Assembly: GCA_004297725.1 (NCBI GenBank)
Contig: SCUS01000053.1
Coordinates: 1 to 64,000, forward strand
Reading direction: 5' to 3'
Origin: Myxococcaceae bacterium
GTDB lineage: Bacteria > Myxococcota_A > Polyangia > Polyangiales > Ga0077539
Length of the DNA stretch: 64,000 bases
Shown here: piece by piece, positions 51,707 through 61,202 of the stretch
Numbering within the stretch: the stretch's first letter is position 1
Layout of the letters: each line of letters starts with the position of its first letter
Made by a program: the position numbers and the translations under genes
The notes under the pieces: generated by a model
What the model saw: only the letters and a program-made list of their open reading frames with translations
The model's database searches: none
What the model was told of the DNA's origin: nothing

Positions 51707-52222
51707 TCAGCGATCCCGGCAGGCTTCGGTGTCGATCGGGCAGGAGAGCGCGTGCGGGTTGCGGTTGCGCACCCAGGGCTCGGCCTGGCAGGCGGCCGAC
51801 GACGGGTCGACCGTGTGCTCGGCGCCGTCGCAGTCGACCCGCCACACGCCGTCCGCGAGCCCGCGGGTCACGGTCGCCACGACGCGACCATCGCCGCCGC
51901 GCCAGGTGTCGACGGTCACCGTCGCGGCCCCGAGGCTCGTGACCGACGCGCAGACGGCGCGGCCCTGTCGGAAGCGGTGCGCGCCCATGGGCTGCGCCTC
52001 GACCACGAGGCCGTTGTCGAAGCACCGACGCCAGTTGTCGGGCGCGGCCGTGATGTACGCCGAGCACGCCCCCACCGGAGGCGAACACGCGGCGAACATC
52101 CGAGCCATGCACGCCGGGAGGCAGCCCGACGGCGCGGGCGTCGCGGCGTCGGGGGACGGTTCGACGGCCCCCGTGGAGGCGCCGCAGCCGAGCAACAACA
52201 CCAGGGCCAGTCCGATCCGCAT
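51707..52222 (-). CDS. Small Cys-rich lipoprotein, unknown function
   Basis: The 171-residue protein has a very short lipoprotein signal (LVLLLGC, Cys 13) and a mature part with about ten cysteines (GCLPACMARMFAACSPPVGAC, RRCFDNG, AVCASV, RVDCDG, AACQAEP, SCPIDTEAC). This implies a disulfide-stabilised periplasmic or surface protein. The N-terminal cysteine cluster resembles the myxobacterial pattern C-x3-C-x6-C-x6-C found in other small lipoproteins. I do not assign a family. It lies 53 bases downstream of the TPR gene on the same strand. Confidence 0.72.
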   Translation of the reverse strand: MRIGLALVLLLGCGASTGAVEPSPDAATPAPSGCLPACMARMFAACSPPVGACSAYITAAPDNWRRCFDNGLVVEAQPMGAHRFRQGRAVCASVTSLGAATVTVDTWRGGDGRVVATVTRGLADGVWRVDCDGAEHTVDPSSAACQAEPWVRNRNPHALSCPIDTEACRDR

Positions 52223-52275
52223 GGGCGGCGGAGCCTATACCCCGCCATGCCGACCTGCGATGGACCCTCCAGCGA

Positions 52276-55200
52276 CTACACGTTGATGAGGTCGAAGAGC
52301 TTGTCTGCCAGCGGGCGGTTCAGGAGCTTGAGCGACTTGTACACGTCCTGCGCGCTGTTCCAGTCGCCTGCGCGGTAGAGGCACTCGCCCAGGTCGAACT
52401 GAAGCTGCGCGTCGCTCGGGTTCTGCCGCGACGCCCTCCGCAGCGGGTCGACCGCGTCCTTGAAGCGCCCGGTCTTCTTGTAGGCCATGCCGAGCCCGCG
52501 GTGCGCCGAGGGCGCGTCCGGCGACGACTGGAGCACCCGGCGGAAGGCCTTGATGGCCTCCTCGTCGCGCCCGAGCTGACCCATCAGCAGCGCAGCCGCG
52601 AGGTGCGAGTCGACGTCGTCGGGCCGCAGCTTGATGGCGTTCTGATAGGCCTCCGCCGCCTCCTGCAACCGGCCGCCCTCGGCCAGCATGTACCCGAGGC
52701 CCGCCTGCAGCGTCGGGTCGCGCGGGTCGAGCCTCGCGGCGTTCTCCACGTGCAGCAGCCCGTCCTCGGACAGGCCCTTCTGCCGCATCGCGAGCCCGAG
52801 CGAGTAGTGCGCGTGGGCCATGTCGGGCTTGAGCCGCACCGCCTCGCGCAGCGCCTCGATCGCCTCGTCCGGGCGCTCGGTGTACATGCAGAGCACCCCG
52901 AGCTTCTGGTGCGCCTCGGCGGACTGCGGGCGCAGCCGCACCGCGCGCTTGCAGGCGTCCGCGGCCTCCTGCCACCTGCCCATGCGCTCGTAGGTGAGCG
53001 CGAGGCGCCAGAGCGCGTCGGCGTGGTCGGGGCGGTAGCGCACCGCCTGGCGCAGCGACTCGGCGGAGTCCTCCATGCGGCCGAGCTCGGCGTAGCTGCG
53101 CGCGATGCCCAGCAGCGCGTCGACGAGGTCGACCTTGAGGCCGAGAGCGCACTCGAAGGCCGACACCGCCTCGGCGTGGTGGCCCGCATCGCCGTAGAGA
53201 TTGCCCAGCGCCGTCCACGCGTCGGCCTGGCCGTGGTCGAGGTCGATGCAGGCGCGGAAGGCCTCGCCCGCCTCGGCGTAGCGGCCGAGGTCTCGCAGCA
53301 CCTCGCCGAGCGCGAAGCGCAGCCCGGGCTCCCGGGGCAGAAGCTCCACCGAGTGCTGGAGCGCCGCCTCGGCCTCGGGCAGCCTGTCGAGCTGCTTGCT
53401 GGCGAGCGCGAGCAGACGGTAGGAGTCCGCGTGGTCGGGGTTGATGCGGATCGCCTCGCGCAGCGGGGGAATGGCCGCCTCGTAGCGGCCGAGCGCCACG
53501 GAGACCGCGCCGTACCCGCGGTGCGCCGCGCCGTCGTGGGGGTCGAGCGCGAGCGCCCGCTGGAAGATCTCCGCGGCCTCGGCGTTCATTCCCGCGGCCT
53601 GGTAGGTCTCGCCGAGCACCCGGTACGCGGCCGACTGCCGGGGGTCGAGGCGGATCGCCTGGCCCAGCGAGTCCACCGCCTCCTGCGGCCGCCCGAGCCT
53701 GGCGTAGAGGGTGCCGAGCTCGAGGTGGGCGCGCGCGTCGTTGGGCCGGATGCGCAGCGCCTGGCGGAAGCGCTCGATGGACTCCTGGTCGCGCCCGAGG
53801 TCGCGGGCCACGGCGCCGAGCGCGATGTACGCCTCGGCGCTGTCGGGCCGGAGGCGAGCGAGCTGGCGGTAGGCCTGCGCGGCGTCCTGGGGCATCTCCA
53901 GGGCGCGGTAGGTGTTGCCCAGCGAGAGGTACGCGTCGGCGAAGTCCGTCTGGATCATCGTCGCCTGGCGGAAGCTCTCCACGGCGGCGCGCTTGTCGCC
54001 CCGGCGCTCCCGCATGAGGCCGAGGTGGTAGTGCGCCTCGGCGTAGTCGGGCCTGCGCTCGACGGCCTGGCGGAAGTAGTCCGAGGCGTCCTCCCAGCGC
54101 TGTCCGCGCTCCAGGGCGAGGCCCAGGAAGTAGAGCCCCTGCGCGTCGTCGGGGTTCTTGTCGACGGCCTTGCGCAGGCTCTCCAGGGCCTCGTCGCCGC
54201 GGCCGAGGCGCTCGAGCGCGATGCCGTGGTTGCGCTGCGAGTCCATGTCGTTGGGATCGAGCCACACGGCCTGCTCGTACGCGTCGACGGCGTCCTGGAA
54301 GCGCTCGATCTCCAGCAGCACGGACCCGAGCGCGGCGTGGAGCGCGGGGTTGTTGGGCTGCAGCCGGATGCCCTGCTGGAAGGCCTTGATGGCCTCGTCA
54401 GGGCGGTCGATGCGGCGGTAGGCGAGGCCGAGGTTGTAGTACCCGTCGGGGTGGTCGGGCTTCACCTTCACGGCGCGGAGGAGCACCTCGATGGCCTCGT
54501 CCTTCCGGTCGAGGGAGAGCAGCGCGGCGCCGAGGCGGTGCAGGGTCTCGGGGTGGTCCTTGCGCATGGTGAGCGCGGTCTTGAACTGGTCGACCGCGTC
54601 GTCGAAGCGCGAGGTCGCGGCGTAGGTGACGCCGAGGGCCACCACCGCGTCGAAGTAGTCGGCCTTGAGCCGGATGGCCTCGCGGAAGGCCTCCACCGCC
54701 TCCACCTGTCGGCTGAGCCCTGCGTAGACCTTCGCCAGCTCGAAGTGCGACTCGGCGTGCTCGGGCCGCAGCTTGATCGCCTTGCGGAAGGCCTCGATGG
54801 CCGCGTCGGGCTTGTCGATGGCGGCGCACACCTCGCCGAGCACGTGCAGCGACTCGGGGTGGTTGGCGCGCAGCCTCGTGGCCTGCCGCAGCGACTCCTC
54901 GGCGATCACCAGGTTGCCGAGCGCCCGCTCGTGCAGCCCGAGGGTGTAGTGGAACTCCGCCTCCTCCGGCTTGAGCCGGATGGCGTTGCGCACGGCCTTC
55001 GCGGCCTCGGGGATGCGCCCGAGGTCCTTGTAGACGATGCCCAGGTGGTTGTAGCCGGGGGCGCAGTCGGCATCGATCTGCACCGCCTGCTCCAGCGCCT
55101 CGACGGCCTCCTGCATGGAGCCCACGGCGGCGCACGAGACCCCGAGGCCCACGCGCAGCATGGGCTGCGTGGGCGCCCGCTTGATGGCCTCGCGGAAGGC

Positions 55201-56052
55201 GCTCACCGCGTCGGGGTGCAGCCCGAGGGCCTGCGAGGCGGCGCCGATGCCGGCGAAGCCCTCCACGCGATCGGGAGCGACGCGCGCGACCTCCTGGAAG
55301 GAGGCGAGGGCCTCCCGGTGACGCTCCAGGCGAGCCGCGAGGTTGGCGGCGGCGAGGTGGGCGTCGAGTCGATCGGGGTGGGCGCCGGTGCAGGCGCGCC
55401 ACGCGGCGAGGGCGTCGTCGACCCGGCCGACCTTCTCCAGCGAGACCCCGAGGCGGTACTGGTCGTCGGCGGTGGGCGCCTCGATCTTTGCGAGGTGCTC
55501 GAAGGTGCGCACGGCGTCCGCGTCGCGCCCTGCGCCGTGGAAGGCCCACGCGAGGTTGCGGATGATCTCGGGCTCGCCGGGGCGCATCTCGTTGGCGCGC
55601 TCCAGGTAGGGGATGGCCTCCGCGAAGGCCCGGGCTCGCACATAGACGAAGCCCACCTCGGAGACCGCCGCGGCGTAGTCGGGCTTGACCTTGAGCGCCT
55701 GGCGAAACGAAGCGCTCGACTCGTCCCACTGGGCGAGCCTCGCCTGGCACTGGCCCAGCCGGTACCAGGACTCGGCGTGCTCGGGCTTGAGCTTCGTGGC
55801 CTCCTTCAGCGCCGGGGCGGCGGAGGCGAAGTCCTCGCGGGCCATGTAGTCGAGCCCGAGGTTGAACTGCCCGTCGGCGAGGTTGGGGTCGATCGCGATC
55901 ACCCGCTTGTGGGCGACGATCGCCTCATCCAGCCGGCCGGCCTGACGGTAGAGGTTCCCCAGCCGGTTGCGCTGGAAGGGGTCGTTGGGCCTGATCATCA
56001 GGGCCGTCTTGGCTTGCTCGATCTGCTCCGCCAACCGTTGCTGCTCGCTCAT
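52276..56052 (-). CDS. Large TPR protein, 1258 residues of near-continuous 34-residue repeats
   Basis: The protein is about 36 consecutive canonical TPRs, each close to 34 residues, with the W/L-G-Y-A-F-A-P signature: FHYTLGLHERALGNLVIAEE, YYNLGLAYRRIDRPDEAIKA and AHYHLGLMRERRGDKRAAVE are examples. No signal peptide, membrane helix, SEC/OGT or kinase domain is attached. The ATG at 56052 has AAGGGGAT upstream and begins a first TPR almost immediately. Such solenoids are scaffolds for protein-protein assembly. The repeat type differs from the 72-residue units of the 3826-residue protein. It is 104 bases from the trmO stop, on the same strand. Confidence 0.93.
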   Translation of the reverse strand: MSEQQRLAEQIEQAKTALMIRPNDPFQRNRLGNLYRQAGRLDEAIVAHKRVIAIDPNLADGQFNLGLDYMAREDFASAAPALKEATKLKPEHAESWYRLGQCQARLAQWDESSASFRQALKVKPDYAAAVSEVGFVYVRARAFAEAIPYLERANEMRPGEPEIIRNLAWAFHGAGRDADAVRTFEHLAKIEAPTADDQYRLGVSLEKVGRVDDALAAWRACTGAHPDRLDAHLAAANLAARLERHREALASFQEVARVAPDRVEGFAGIGAASQALGLHPDAVSAFREAIKRAPTQPMLRVGLGVSCAAVGSMQEAVEALEQAVQIDADCAPGYNHLGIVYKDLGRIPEAAKAVRNAIRLKPEEAEFHYTLGLHERALGNLVIAEESLRQATRLRANHPESLHVLGEVCAAIDKPDAAIEAFRKAIKLRPEHAESHFELAKVYAGLSRQVEAVEAFREAIRLKADYFDAVVALGVTYAATSRFDDAVDQFKTALTMRKDHPETLHRLGAALLSLDRKDEAIEVLLRAVKVKPDHPDGYYNLGLAYRRIDRPDEAIKAFQQGIRLQPNNPALHAALGSVLLEIERFQDAVDAYEQAVWLDPNDMDSQRNHGIALERLGRGDEALESLRKAVDKNPDDAQGLYFLGLALERGQRWEDASDYFRQAVERRPDYAEAHYHLGLMRERRGDKRAAVESFRQATMIQTDFADAYLSLGNTYRALEMPQDAAQAYRQLARLRPDSAEAYIALGAVARDLGRDQESIERFRQALRIRPNDARAHLELGTLYARLGRPQEAVDSLGQAIRLDPRQSAAYRVLGETYQAAGMNAEAAEIFQRALALDPHDGAAHRGYGAVSVALGRYEAAIPPLREAIRINPDHADSYRLLALASKQLDRLPEAEAALQHSVELLPREPGLRFALGEVLRDLGRYAEAGEAFRACIDLDHGQADAWTALGNLYGDAGHHAEAVSAFECALGLKVDLVDALLGIARSYAELGRMEDSAESLRQAVRYRPDHADALWRLALTYERMGRWQEAADACKRAVRLRPQSAEAHQKLGVLCMYTERPDEAIEALREAVRLKPDMAHAHYSLGLAMRQKGLSEDGLLHVENAARLDPRDPTLQAGLGYMLAEGGRLQEAAEAYQNAIKLRPDDVDSHLAAALLMGQLGRDEEAIKAFRRVLQSSPDAPSAHRGLGMAYKKTGRFKDAVDPLRRASRQNPSDAQLQFDLGECLYRAGDWNSAQDVYKSLKLLNRPLADKLFDLINV

Positions 56053-56156
56053 CGATCCCCTTGAAAACGGGTGTTCCGCCGTGTCGCGGCGGCGATGATC
56101 GCCAGTGCGCCCGCCGCTGTCCATTACGGCGTGTATCCGCCGGGCGGTCGGAGGCG

Positions 56157-56945
56157 CTACCAGCGCTCCGCGAAGGCCCTCTGCGCGGCGTCGTCGACCA
56201 GCGCCCCCTCGGGCGTGGCCGCGATCACCCCCGGCGCATAGCCGCTCCCCACGGCGACGATCTCCACCGCCGTCCCCTCCACCCGGAGCCGAAGCCGCCA
56301 GGCGCGCCACGCGATCTGCAGCTCGCCCCCGGGCAGCGCCTCGATGCGGCGGTACGGGTGCGGCGTGGCGTCGCGGCGCAGCACGTCCTCGAGCGGGAAG
56401 AGGTCGACCGCGTGCTCGGTCCAGAGCCAGTCGCGCTGCGCCGCGGCGCGCTCCGACCAGGTGACCGTGTTGGGAAACGCGCTGCCGTCCCGCTCGGCGC
56501 GGACGAGCTCGTCGATCCATCCGGCCCGGGCGTCGGGCCAGGCCTCGACGGTGGGGTGGTAGGGCTTCAGGTCGAGCACCGGGGTGCCGTCGAGCAGGTC
56601 GACGTCGGCGACGCGCAGCGTGCGCCCGCGGACCTCCAGCAGCCGCACCAGCGAGAGCCCGATGGGGTTGGGCCGGTGGGGCGAGCGCGTCGCGAAGACC
56701 CCTCGCTTCACCCGCGGACCTCTCGGGGGCAGCACCATGGGCTTCCACCCGCGCACCCGGTCGAACCAGGTGATCAGCCAGATGCGCTCCATGGCGGCGA
56801 GGTCTCGCAGCGCGTCGGTGATGCCCGCGATGGGGTGCAGCACCACCAGGGCCTCGCGCTCGCTCGCGGCCGCTCCAGGCTGCCTCGGGGTGCGCGCCAG
56901 GTGGTCATGGACCGAGCGGACCACGCCGATCTCACGAAGGTTCAT
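56157..56945 (-). CDS. trmO: tRNA (N6-threonylcarbamoyladenosine37)-N6-methyltransferase TrmO
   Basis: The 262-residue protein has the TrmO (UPF0066/YaeB) beta-barrel fold. It starts MNLREIGVVRSVHD and has the SAM-binding GVFATRSPHRPNPIGLSLVR block and TPVLDLKPYHPTVE. TrmO methylates t6A37 of tRNA-Thr(GGU) to m6t6A. The C-terminal 100 residues extend beyond the core as in other bacterial TrmO proteins. The ATG at 56945 overlaps the upstream glycosylase stop by 4 bases (ATGA), which favours it over the GTG 18 bases earlier. Confidence 0.9.
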   Translation of the reverse strand: MNLREIGVVRSVHDHLARTPRQPGAAASEREALVVLHPIAGITDALRDLAAMERIWLITWFDRVRGWKPMVLPPRGPRVKRGVFATRSPHRPNPIGLSLVRLLEVRGRTLRVADVDLLDGTPVLDLKPYHPTVEAWPDARAGWIDELVRAERDGSAFPNTVTWSERAAAQRDWLWTEHAVDLFPLEDVLRRDATPHPYRRIEALPGGELQIAWRAWRLRLRVEGTAVEIVAVGSGYAPGVIAATPEGALVDDAAQRAFAERW

Positions 56946-57559
56946 CGGACGGCTGCGATCCACGCGGGGTGCTTGCCGATGAGGGCGAGGGCCTCGGTGA
57001 GAAGGGTCTTGCCGGGCTCGCCGCGGTGCCAGGTCGAGACGCCGCTCGGATGCGGGAGGGCGATCACGTCGGTCTCCACGCCGTGGAAGCGCGCCCGCTG
57101 CGTGGTGCCGATCACACCGCTGAGCGGACCCCGGTGGCCGAGCACCTGCTCGATGGCGAGCGCCCCCACCGGGAGCACCAGCTCGGGCTGGAGGATGTCC
57201 ACCTCGCGAGAGAGGAAGGTCCCGCAGCGGGCGATCTCGTCGCGGTCGGGCTTGCGGTCACCGCCGCTGGAGGCCTTCCCGGGGAAGCACCGCGCCACGG
57301 CGGCGATGTAGACCCGATCGCGGAAGGTGGGCTCATCCACGCCGAGCGCCGACTCGAACCACCCGAAGAGGGTCTTCCCGGCGGTCCACGCGAAGGGCCG
57401 ACCGAAGCCGCCCTCGCGGGGGCCGGGGGCCTGGCCGACCAGCAGCACACGGCTCATCACCGGCGGCCCGTGCACCACCGGACCGATCATGGCAGGGCAC
57501 GCTCGGCAGGCCGCGAGGTCGCGGTGCACGGCGTCGAGCAGGTGGCGTCGGTGATCCAT
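56942..57559 (-). CDS. Uracil-DNA glycosylase superfamily protein, Fe-S type
   Basis: The 205-residue protein has motif A VGQAPGPREGGFGRPF (GQAPG, 42-46) and motif B HPSGVSTW (170-177). Four cysteines (C18, C21, C91, C112) are spaced like the [4Fe-4S] ligands of family 4 and 5 uracil-DNA glycosylases. It should excise uracil (or related deaminated bases) from DNA. The first motif matches neither family 4 (GEAPG) nor family 5 (GLAPA) perfectly, so the subfamily is left open. It is translationally coupled to trmO. Confidence 0.87.
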   Translation of the reverse strand: MDHRRHLLDAVHRDLAACRACPAMIGPVVHGPPVMSRVLLVGQAPGPREGGFGRPFAWTAGKTLFGWFESALGVDEPTFRDRVYIAAVARCFPGKASSGGDRKPDRDEIARCGTFLSREVDILQPELVLPVGALAIEQVLGHRGPLSGVIGTTQRARFHGVETDVIALPHPSGVSTWHRGEPGKTLLTEALALIGKHPAWIAAVR

Positions 57560-57638
57560 CCGGGGAGGAGCCCTTCTAGGTCGTGGCCAGGCCCGGCGCC
57601 AACGCCCCGTCGCCGCAACGGCCCGGGCTGACTCGCGC

Positions 57639-59030
57639 TCAGCCCATGCGCTCGTGGAAGGGCCCGGTGATCTCGAAGGTCCAGCCGGAGCCGGAGCCGG
57701 TGCTCAGACCACGCTGGGAGCTGAAGTACAGCCGGGTGCCGCTGGGGTCGAAGGCGGGCCCGGTGACCTCGGAGTTCTCGTGCCCGGCGACCTGCATCAG
57801 CGGCTTGAGCTCCCCCGACGGCAGGATCGCCACGATCTGCATCGAGCCCGTGTCCTCGGCGACCAGCACGTCGCCGCAGCAGGAGACGGTGAGGTTGTCC
57901 ACGCCGCGGATGCCGGGCATGGCCATCGAGCGGCCGTCGTAGAGCACGGAGATCGTCGCGGCGGCCACGTTGTAGGCCCACACCTGGTTGGTGCCCTTGG
58001 TGCTGAAGTAGATGACGCCCGCGTGGTACCAGATGCCCTCGCCGCCTCGGAACACCGTGCTCCCCGGCACCTGCATCCTGGTGGGCATCGCCCCCATCCA
58101 CTGCGGGTCGGGCAGGCTCTGCCAGGTGACCCGGTTGCCGGCGTCGACCGCCGCGACCTCGAGCCGACCGGCGGAGAGGTCGGGGTGGCCCTGCGGCGTG
58201 CGGCGCTCGGGGATGAAGCGGTAGAGCCTCCCGTCGTCCTCGTCCTCCGTGAGGTAGACGTGGGCGTTGACGGTGTCGACCGCCGCGGCCTCGTGCTTGA
58301 AGACCCCGAGCGCGGGCCGCGCCACCGCAGGGCGCTCGCCGTAGGGATCGCACTCGAACACCCTCCCCCGGGAGACCTCCTCGCAGGACAGCCACGTGTG
58401 CCACGGGGTCTTGCAGCCCGCGCAGTTGCCGTTGGTGCGGTCGAGGATGCGGTAGGCCCCCGTGATGGCGCCGGTCGGGCCGAAGCGCACCGCCCCGACG
58501 CCGCCGACCAGGACCATCTCGGAGTTGGAGGTGTAGATCCAGCCGCCGTCTTCGGTGGCGAAGGTCGCGCCGCCGTCGGGGAGCAGGTGCCACGAGTAGC
58601 TGGTGCCCGCGACGCGCTCGCCGGTGCGAGCGATCACCCGCGAGGTGAAGCCGGGCGGCAGCCGCAGCCCGTTGGCGTCGGGCGCGCCGAGGGGGCCCAC
58701 GTTGGCGATGAGCGAGCGCAGCGCGGGCGGCGCGGGCACGGCGCGCGGCTCGAAGTACGAGAGGCCGCCGTCGACCTCCATGGCCCCCGCGTCGACGGGC
58801 GAGGCGCCCACGTCGGGGAAGCCCGCGTCGACAGGCGAGGCGCCCGCGTCGGGGGTGCCCGCGTCGCCCGGAGTCACCGCGGGGGCGGGGTCGCTGCACC
58901 CGGGCAGCGCGCGGGTCATCATCGCCGCCGCGAAGCCCGCGAGCCCGCCGCGGAGCAGCGTGCGCCGAGGGAGCACGATTCCCGATTCAGAGACCGACCA
59001 GCCCGACTCCCGATCATCACGACGCGCCAT
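57639..59030 (-). CDS. PhoX-like (DUF839) protein with twin-arginine signal
   Basis: The 463-residue protein has a Tat signal (PRRTLLRGGLAGF, RR at 22-23) that continues to a possible lipobox (ALPGC, Cys 45). An Asp/Ala/Gly/Pro linker (about 50-85) and a PhoX/DUF839 beta-propeller follow. Typical blocks are TSYSWHLLPDGGATF, TEDGGWIYTSNSEM, CKTPWHTWLSCEEV, DGRLYRFIPERRTP and GVDNLTVSCCGDVLVAEDTG. PhoX enzymes are calcium/iron phosphatases folded in the cytoplasm before export. Many family members are uncharacterised, so phosphatase activity is inferred. The ATG at 59030 starts cleanly. It is divergent from the ATPase gene. Confidence 0.87.
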   Translation of the reverse strand: MARRDDRESGWSVSESGIVLPRRTLLRGGLAGFAAAMMTRALPGCSDPAPAVTPGDAGTPDAGASPVDAGFPDVGASPVDAGAMEVDGGLSYFEPRAVPAPPALRSLIANVGPLGAPDANGLRLPPGFTSRVIARTGERVAGTSYSWHLLPDGGATFATEDGGWIYTSNSEMVLVGGVGAVRFGPTGAITGAYRILDRTNGNCAGCKTPWHTWLSCEEVSRGRVFECDPYGERPAVARPALGVFKHEAAAVDTVNAHVYLTEDEDDGRLYRFIPERRTPQGHPDLSAGRLEVAAVDAGNRVTWQSLPDPQWMGAMPTRMQVPGSTVFRGGEGIWYHAGVIYFSTKGTNQVWAYNVAAATISVLYDGRSMAMPGIRGVDNLTVSCCGDVLVAEDTGSMQIVAILPSGELKPLMQVAGHENSEVTGPAFDPSGTRLYFSSQRGLSTGSGSGWTFEITGPFHERMG

Positions 59031-59132
59031 GGGGCGCCCACGATGCCACGAGTTCGTCACCCGAGGTCCACGTTCAGGCCATCCTGACGCTCTCTCCGCC
59101 GCTCCGCCCGATCGCGCATACACTCCGCGCCC

Positions 59133-61202
59133 GTGGACGCCCGTGACCTGCCGCCCGAACAGCCCGCCCCGCGCGAGGTGCTTTGGCAGCAGGCGCTCAT
59201 CCGCGCCTCCCTCCAGGGCCTCGAGGACGTCGCCGCCGCGGACGCCGCGGAGGTCCTCTTCGCCCGCTCCCGCCGCGCCTCCACGGCCGCGGCCTTCTTC
59301 GACCAGCTCGGCGAGGCCGCCCTCGCCCGGGGCTTCGCCGTCGCCCGCGTCGGCGTCCTCGAGGAGCGCGCCTTCGACACCCTCGACGGCCTCGTGCGCA
59401 ACCTCCTGCTCTCTCTGCGCGTCCCCGGCGCCTCCTCCCGCGCCCGCGGCTGGGCCGCCGTGCTCGACCACTTCGCCGCCGCGCACCCCTCCTCCCCGGT
59501 CGCCGCCTTCGACCGCGCCGCCGCCCGCTACGGCGCCGCCGGCGACCTCTCGGTGCTCTCCCGCGAGTACCTCGACGCCTCGCCCCGCTCGTCCCGCGTG
59601 GCGGCCCGCCTCGACGCGTGGCTCTCGGGCACCGAGCTCGCTCGCGTCGAGGGCCGCGTCACCGCCCTCTCCTCGCTCACCTCGATCACCGCGCGCCGCG
59701 CCCTCGGCGAGTTCACCCGCCTGCTCCGGGCGCTCGGCCACCACGGGCTGCTCATGGTCTTCGAGGGCGCCGAGGTGCTCACCCGGCTCTCGCCCGCGCG
59801 CCGCGACGGGAGCTTCACCGTGCTGCGCGAGCTCGTCGACAACGCCGACGGAGGCCGCGGCCTCGTCGCCGCGCAGCTCTGGGTCTCCGGCACCGCCGCC
59901 CTCTTCGACGGTCCTCGCGCCATCACCGCCTTCCGCCCGCTCGCCACGCGGGTGCTCGTCACCTCCACCTTCGAGGGCACCTTCCCCCCGCCGCACCGCG
60001 CCCTCGTCGACCTCTCCCCTGTCGGCGACTGGGACCCTGGCGGCGTGCTCCCCACGGTCCGCCCTCCTCCCCGGGAGGCCGCCTCCGCGCTGCGCGCCGT
60101 GATGCGCGCCTCGCACGGCCTGCCCCCCGCGGACCCGGAGGTCTCGATGAGCGTCGGCCACGAGCGCATCGACCTGACCATCACCGAGCTCTTCCACCAC
60201 GCGGCCCTGGAGAGCTCGGTCTTCGCGCTGGTGACGGGCGTCTACGGCGCCGGGAAGTCCCACCTGCTGATGCACCTCACGGCGCGCGCCCTCTCCGAGC
60301 GCCGCCCGGTGTTTCGCCTCGCGATGGAGCACCTCGACGCCGACCTCGGCAACCCGCAGCGCCACCTGCGCCGCATGCTCGACCAGGCCGTGCTCCCGCT
60401 CCCCTCGGCGCCCTCCGCGCTCGACCGCCTCGTCGCCTGGACCCGCTCCTCCGTCGGGGTCTACGACCTGCTCGCCGCGCTCGAGGACATCGCGACCAGC
60501 ACCACCGGCGACGCCGCCGTCGCCGCCCGCAAGGCCCTCTCCCGCGCCTCCCGCCACGCCGGCGCCGGGGTCGCCCTGGAGAGCTTCCTCGGAGCGTCCG
60601 ACCTCGCGGCGCGCGTGGGCACCTCGACCTACCGCAAGGACGCCTACCAGCGGCTGCAGCTCTGGCTCGAGCTCCTCGCCCGGATGGACGACTGCCGCGG
60701 CCCGATGATCCTCATCGACGAGGCGGAGAACCTCTACCGCGGCCTCTCGTCGCCGCAGCGCCGCGCGGCCCTTCGCTCGCTGTCCTTCTATTGCGGCGGG
60801 ACGCTCCCGGGCTCCTGCGTGGTGCTCGCGATCACGCCCGACGCGCTCACCTCGCTGCGCCACGAGGCGGGCGAGCTGCTCGCGGACGTGACCGAGCAGC
60901 GCACCGTGCTCCCCTCCGAGGACGCCGCGATGCTGCGCCGTCGCATCACCTGGACGCGCCCGGTGGAGGTGCCCGAGCTCGACGCCTCGCAGCGGGTGGT
61001 GCTGGCCTTCCGGGTGCGCGCCACGCACGCGAGGGTGCGCGGCGAGGTGGACGACCCCCGCTGGGCGTCGTGGGTGACCGGCGCCCTCTCCGACGCGGCG
61101 ACCCCGCGGGAGCTGGTGCGCCGGGTGATCGATCGGCTGGAGGGCCTGTGGTGGCGCTCGGGCGCGGCGCCCACGGGTCACATCGTCTTGAACCAGTCGT
61201 GA
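59133..61202 (+). CDS. P-loop ATPase of the DUF2791 / BREX-ATP-binding-like type, duplicated with degenerate N-half
   Basis: The 689-residue protein has a C-terminal half with a good Walker A (GVYGAGKSH, 369-377) and Walker B (MILIDEAENLYRG, about 557-569). This arrangement is seen in DUF2791 proteins annotated as BREX-system ATP-binding domains. The N-terminal half (about 20-300) aligns in pattern: ARSRRASTAAAFFDQLGEAA replaces the P-loop but has no GK[ST], and LLMVFEGAEVL stands where Walker B should be. It therefore looks like a catalytically dead copy. No BREX genes (brxL, pglX, pglZ) are nearby, so a defence role should not be assumed. Start codon GTG 59133. The 3' end overlaps the tail-anchored gene by 25 bases. 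Confidence 0.8.
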   Translation: MDARDLPPEQPAPREVLWQQALIRASLQGLEDVAAADAAEVLFARSRRASTAAAFFDQLGEAALARGFAVARVGVLEERAFDTLDGLVRNLLLSLRVPGASSRARGWAAVLDHFAAAHPSSPVAAFDRAAARYGAAGDLSVLSREYLDASPRSSRVAARLDAWLSGTELARVEGRVTALSSLTSITARRALGEFTRLLRALGHHGLLMVFEGAEVLTRLSPARRDGSFTVLRELVDNADGGRGLVAAQLWVSGTAALFDGPRAITAFRPLATRVLVTSTFEGTFPPPHRALVDLSPVGDWDPGGVLPTVRPPPREAASALRAVMRASHGLPPADPEVSMSVGHERIDLTITELFHHAALESSVFALVTGVYGAGKSHLLMHLTARALSERRPVFRLAMEHLDADLGNPQRHLRRMLDQAVLPLPSAPSALDRLVAWTRSSVGVYDLLAALEDIATSTTGDAAVAARKALSRASRHAGAGVALESFLGASDLAARVGTSTYRKDAYQRLQLWLELLARMDDCRGPMILIDEAENLYRGLSSPQRRAALRSLSFYCGGTLPGSCVVLAITPDALTSLRHEAGELLADVTEQRTVLPSEDAAMLRRRITWTRPVEVPELDASQRVVLAFRVRATHARVRGEVDDPRWASWVTGALSDAATPRELVRRVIDRLEGLWWRSGAAPTGHIVLNQS

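Noticed and set aside
59133..61202. A BREX phage-defence locus
   Set aside because: Only an ATPase domain resembling a BREX-associated family is present; brxL, pglX, pglZ and brxC-type genes are absent within the window.
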